9,255 bases of DNA from UKL13-2 sp031431435 (lineage in GTDB: Bacteria > Pseudomonadota > Gammaproteobacteria > Burkholderiales > Usitatibacteraceae), in assembly GCA_031431435.1 (NCBI GenBank), contig JANPDI010000186.1:1-9255 (forward strand), given 5' to 3'. Below the pieces are notes generated by a model. The model made no database searches and was not told where the DNA came from. It was given only the letters and a program-made list of their open reading frames with translations. Shown here piece by piece: positions 6,051-9,255 of the stretch. The number at the start of each line of letters is the position of its first letter. The first letter of the stretch is position 1. The translations under genes were made by a program, and so were the position numbers.

Positions 6051-8279
6051 ATGAAAAAAAGCAAACTGATCGTCTTGCTCGCCGTTGTCGCACTGGTGGC
6101 GGCATTTTTTATTTTTGACCTCGGTAAATTTTTCAGCCTTGACTACTTCAAGTCACAACAGGCCGCCATCAACGCCTATTACCTGGCCAATCCTGCGCTG
6201 ACGATTGCCATTTATTTTGCCGTTTACGTCATCATTGCCGCCTCGTCGTTGCCCGGTGCGGCGATCCTGACACTGGTCGGTGGCGCGTTGTTTGGTGTCA
6301 CCACCGGCGTGGTGGTGGTGTCATTTGCCTCGACCATCGGCGCGACCCTGGCCTTTCTGATTTCGCGCTTTGTGCTCGGCGAATGGGTGCAATCCAAGTA
6401 CGGCGACAAACTGAAGTCACTCAACGAGGGTGTGGCCAAGGAAGGCGCGTTTTATTTGTTTGCGTTGCGGCTGGTACCGGCGGTGCCGTTTTTTCTGGTG
6501 AATCTGGCGATGGGCCTGACCAAGATTCGCACTTGGACATTTTATTGGGTCAGCCAGATCGGCATGTTTGCCGGCACCATTGTTTATGTTTATGCCGGCA
6601 CCCAGCTGGGACAATTCAAGCTGTCGTGGCAATTGGGGCTGGCGTTTGTATTGCTCGGCGTGTTTCCGATCGTCGCCAAAAAAGTGCTCGGCGGCATCAA
6701 GGCAAAAAAAATCTACGCCAAATGGGCTGACAAGAAGCCGACTCATTTTGATCGCAATGTTGTGGTCATCGGCGCCGGCTCGGCCGGATTGGTGACGAGT
6801 TATATCGCCGCAGCGGTAAAGGCCAAGGTCACGCTGATCGAAAAACACAAAATGGGTGGCGACTGTTTGAATACCGGCTGCGTGCCGTCCAAGGCATTGA
6901 TCCGTTCAGCCAAGCTGCTGAATCACATTTCGCGCGCAAAGGAGTTCGGCATTTCGTCGGCATCGGCGACTTGGGATTTTGCGGAAGTGATGGAACGTGT
7001 CTCGCGGGTGATTGATGAAATCGAGCCGCACGATTCGGTTGCGCGTTACAGCGGATTGGGTGTCGATTGTGTCAAGGGCACCGCCAGAATCGTATCGCCA
7101 TGGGAAGTTGAAGTCACGCGTGACGATGGCACAACGCAACGTTTGACCACCAAAAATATTGTGATCGCCACCGGTGCACGGCCGTTTGTGCCGCCCATTC
7201 CTGGTCTGGCTGAAATCAATCCACTCACGTCCGATAACGTTTGGAACATCCGCAAACTGCCAAAGCGTCTGGTGGTGTTGGGCGGCGGACCGATTGGCTG
7301 TGAGTTGACACAGTGTTTCGCCCGCTTTGGCGCACAGGTCACACAGGTCGAAATGGCACCACGCATCATGATCCGCGAGGACGTGGAAGTCTCAGCGATC
7401 GTCAAACAAAAATTCGAGGCCGAAGGGGTTTCGGTGTTGGTCAACCACAAGGCGAAACAGGTGGTGGTTGAGAATGGCGAAAAATATCTGGTGGTCGAAC
7501 ACGAAGGTCAAGACAAGCGGATTGTTTTCGACGAAATTCTTTGTGCCGTCGGCCGGGTGGCGAACCTGAAGGGCTTTGGCCTGGAAGAGCTCGGCATACC
7601 CGCTTCCAAGGTGGTCGACACCAACGAATATCTTGAGACCATCTATCCGAACATTTTTGCCGTCGGCGATGTTGCCGGCCCCTACCAGTTCACCCATACG
7701 GCGGCACATATGGCGTGGTACGCAGCGGTGAACGCGTTATTCGGCAAATTCAAAAAATTCAAAGTCGATTATTCGGTGGTGCCGTGGGCGACCTTTACCG
7801 ACCCTGAAGTGGCGCGTGTTGGTTTGAATGAACAAGAGGCGCGCGAGAAGGGCATTGAACACGATGTGCATATTTACGGCATCGATGATCTGGACCGCGC
7901 CATTGCCGACGGTGAAGCGCACGGATTTGTCAAAGTCATCACCCCCAAAGGCTCGGACAAGATTTTGGGCGCAACCATTGTCGGCGAACACGCCGGTGAT
8001 CTACTGATCGAGTTTGTTGCGGCGATGAAACACGGCTTTGGTCTCGAAGGCATTCTTGCCACCATCCACACCTATCCAACGCTTGGTGAGGCCAACAAAT
8101 TTGCCGCGGGCGTTTACAAACGCTCGACCGCCACCGTCGGCAAACTGGCGGTTGGCAAGGCGCTGAACGACTGGACCCGGGGCGAGGGCAGTTTTGGCAC
8201 GCTGCTGTCGAGTGTGGTGGCGCTGGTGGTTTCGCCGGACAACACGCCGGCGTATCCCAAACAAGCGGCACATCATTGA
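6051..8279 (+). CDS. TVP38/TMEM64 membrane domain fused to a mercuric-reductase-like FAD-dependent oxidoreductase
   Basis: A 742-residue fusion. Residues 1-215 are a TVP38/TMEM64 (DedA/SNARE-associated) inner-membrane domain with about five or six helices, containing GAAILTLVGGALFG (69-82) and RLVPAVPFFLVN (140-151). Residues 236-742 are a class I pyridine nucleotide-disulfide oxidoreductase: FAD motif GAGSAG (241-246), redox pair CLNTGC (Cys272, Cys277), NAD(P)H motif GGGPIG (411-416), second FAD motif GDVAG (539-543) and a C-terminal interface motif HTYPTLGE (673-680). Tyr675 stands where Lpd and glutathione reductase have the catalytic His, as in MerA-like enzymes. There is no N-terminal heavy-metal domain and no C-terminal Cys pair, so it is not a true MerA. 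The ATG at 6051 follows AAGGAAGA closely; a TTG 19 codons upstream is in frame but has no such site. It sits in one unit with the genes at 5011 and 8293. Confidence 0.93.
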   Translation: MKKSKLIVLLAVVALVAAFFIFDLGKFFSLDYFKSQQAAINAYYLANPALTIAIYFAVYVIIAASSLPGAAILTLVGGALFGVTTGVVVVSFASTIGATLAFLISRFVLGEWVQSKYGDKLKSLNEGVAKEGAFYLFALRLVPAVPFFLVNLAMGLTKIRTWTFYWVSQIGMFAGTIVYVYAGTQLGQFKLSWQLGLAFVLLGVFPIVAKKVLGGIKAKKIYAKWADKKPTHFDRNVVVIGAGSAGLVTSYIAAAVKAKVTLIEKHKMGGDCLNTGCVPSKALIRSAKLLNHISRAKEFGISSASATWDFAEVMERVSRVIDEIEPHDSVARYSGLGVDCVKGTARIVSPWEVEVTRDDGTTQRLTTKNIVIATGARPFVPPIPGLAEINPLTSDNVWNIRKLPKRLVVLGGGPIGCELTQCFARFGAQVTQVEMAPRIMIREDVEVSAIVKQKFEAEGVSVLVNHKAKQVVVENGEKYLVVEHEGQDKRIVFDEILCAVGRVANLKGFGLEELGIPASKVVDTNEYLETIYPNIFAVGDVAGPYQFTHTAAHMAWYAAVNALFGKFKKFKVDYSVVPWATFTDPEVARVGLNEQEAREKGIEHDVHIYGIDDLDRAIADGEAHGFVKVITPKGSDKILGATIVGEHAGDLLIEFVAAMKHGFGLEGILATIHTYPTLGEANKFAAGVYKRSTATVGKLAVGKALNDWTRGEGSFGTLLSSVVALVVSPDNTPAYPKQAAHH

Positions 8280-8292
8280 TGTCGGGGGCGAT

Positions 8293-9120
8293 ATGAAACG
8301 ACTATGGGTTACCTTCAGCGCCATTTGGTTGGCGTGTGCATCAGGTTCGATCAGCGCACAGGCGTTTGACCATTCCCACGCCGGCTTCACCACGCTGCTC
8401 AAAAAACACGTGGTGGTAATCGATGGCGGTAAGTCGTCACAGGTACGTTACGCCGAATTACAAAAAGATCGCGCCGTGCTGCAAGGTTATCTTGGCGGCT
8501 TGTCCGCCGTGCGCGAGAGTGATTTCAACCGCTGGTCGAAACCGCAACGCATGGCGTTTTTGATCAATGCTTACAACGGCTTCACGCTTGAGTTGATGCT
8601 GCAAAACTATCCGGTCAAGTCGATCAAGGATATTGGCGGCACGTTTGACAATCGCTGGAAGCGTAAATTCATCAAGCTGCAGGGTCAGGACTATTCACTC
8701 GACCGGATCGAGCATGAAACGCTTAGGGCACCCGGTGCTTACAACGAACCACGCGTGCACTACGCCGTCAATTGTGCATCGATTGGTTGCCCGTCGATAC
8801 GCGAAGAAGCGTTTGTCGCCGAGCGGCTCGATAAACAACTCGAAGAGCAGGCGGTGCGGTTTTTGTCTGACCGCTCACGCAACCGTTACGCCAACGGCAA
8901 ACTCGAGGTGTCGATGATATTCAGGTGGTTTGCCGAGGACTGGGAACAAGGTTTTACCGGCTTCGACGGCAAAACCCCTGCGATCAAATCGCGTGAGGAC
9001 TATTTTGCGCGCTACACAAAACTGCTGGCCGACAACCCGGCCGACCAACAAAAGATCGCCGACGGCAAAGCCGGTATTGGCCACCTCGACTACGACTGGT
9101 CGATTAACGACAAAAAATAA
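8293..9120 (+). CDS. Secreted DUF547 domain protein
   Basis: A 275-residue protein with a cleavable signal peptide (MKRLW, a hydrophobic core, then SAQA with likely cleavage after Ala24), so it should be periplasmic. The body is a DUF547 domain: FLINAYN (89-95), LDRIEH (136-141), VHYAVNC (155-161) and IGCP (164-167) with Cys161 and Cys166, WFAEDW (212-217), a YFARYTKLL segment (237-245) and C-terminal DYDWSIND (266-273). It begins 13 bases after the oxidoreductase stop, with a GGGGG run as ribosome site, so translation is probably linked to that gene. The frame is open further upstream, but that part overlaps the oxidoreductase end and lacks a signal. It is the paralogue of the lipoprotein at 926-1696, so each arm of the cluster carries one DUF547 protein. 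DUF547 has no settled biochemical role. Confidence 0.9.
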   Translation: MKRLWVTFSAIWLACASGSISAQAFDHSHAGFTTLLKKHVVVIDGGKSSQVRYAELQKDRAVLQGYLGGLSAVRESDFNRWSKPQRMAFLINAYNGFTLELMLQNYPVKSIKDIGGTFDNRWKRKFIKLQGQDYSLDRIEHETLRAPGAYNEPRVHYAVNCASIGCPSIREEAFVAERLDKQLEEQAVRFLSDRSRNRYANGKLEVSMIFRWFAEDWEQGFTGFDGKTPAIKSREDYFARYTKLLADNPADQQKIADGKAGIGHLDYDWSINDKK

Positions 9121-9164
9121 AAGGGCAGAATCAATAACGAAGTGCGACGCCTGAGAGGTAATTT

Positions 9165-9209
9165 GCGACTTCCAGCGGACAGTGGTCATCCAAAACCGCT
9201 CTTGGTCGC
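9165..9209. other. Weak stem-loop downstream of the last gene
   Basis: GCGAC and AGCGG (9165-9169, 9174-9178) are matched by CCGCT and GTCGC (9196-9200, 9205-9209), giving two 5-pair stems around a 4x4 internal loop. No T-run follows, so it is not a standard terminator; it may be chance or a degenerate dispersed repeat. The rest of the 9121-9255 tail shows no gene I can support. Confidence 0.25.
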
Positions 9210-9255
9210 AGGTTAAGTTTACGCTCCGCCGCTTTGATCCTTTTTGGCCCAACGC

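Noticed and set aside
6051..8279. Annotation as mercuric reductase (merA)
   Set aside because: The CxxxxC pair is present, but there is no NmerA domain and no C-terminal Cys pair, and no mer genes are near.
8875..9252. Minus-strand frame across the window end
   Set aside because: It is mostly antisense to the secreted DUF547 gene, with no motif, signal or ribosome site to support it.

Overview
The window looks like a chromosomal segment from a Gram-negative bacterium, most likely a Pseudomonadota (beta- or gammaproteobacterium-like; this is inference). The grounds are a lipoprotein signal with a lipobox, an inner-membrane MauE/DoxX-like protein, a CheB-type domain, moderately high G+C, and REP-like palindromic repeats. 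There are no rRNA or tRNA genes, no transposase, no CRISPR array and no phage genes.

Layout. (1) Positions 1-264, minus strand: the N-terminal part of a CheB-type methylesterase domain protein, cut by the window edge, with a plausible promoter at 324-352. (2) Positions 491-3166, minus strand: three genes in one direction, transcribed in the order radical SAM enzyme, DUF547 lipoprotein, MauE/DoxX-like membrane protein. (3) A divergent intergenic region just left of 3423. (4) Positions 3423-4433, plus strand: arsS, the arsenosugar-type radical SAM/Cys-rich enzyme, followed by a terminator-like hairpin. (5) Positions 4434-5010: 577 bases without a gene, filled with nested inverted repeats and hairpins. 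(6) Positions 5011-9120, plus strand: a calcineurin-like metallophosphoesterase, a TVP38/TMEM64 membrane domain fused to a mercuric-reductase-like FAD oxidoreductase, and a second, secreted DUF547 protein. (7) A short non-coding tail.

How the genes may work together. ArsS-type radical SAM proteins, TVP38/TMEM64 proteins, MerA-like pyridine nucleotide-disulfide oxidoreductases and DUF547 proteins are known to occur near one another in bacterial arsenosugar-type loci. This window carries that set without a visible ArsM methyltransferase or glycosyltransferase, and adds a second, unassigned radical SAM enzyme, a metallophosphoesterase and a MauE-like protein. I read the region as two divergent transcription units of one envelope-linked redox/radical-SAM pathway. 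The chemistry is not proven by sequence, and a different organo-element or natural product is possible.

The points most worth attention are: the metallophosphoesterase, which keeps every ligand of one metal site and loses every unique ligand of the other; the oxidoreductase, which keeps its CxxxxC pair but has Tyr in place of the usual catalytic His; the unassigned radical SAM enzyme, with four extra Cys; the pair of DUF547 paralogues, one on each arm; and the repeat block, whose two main copies form inverted hairpins with one covarying base pair.
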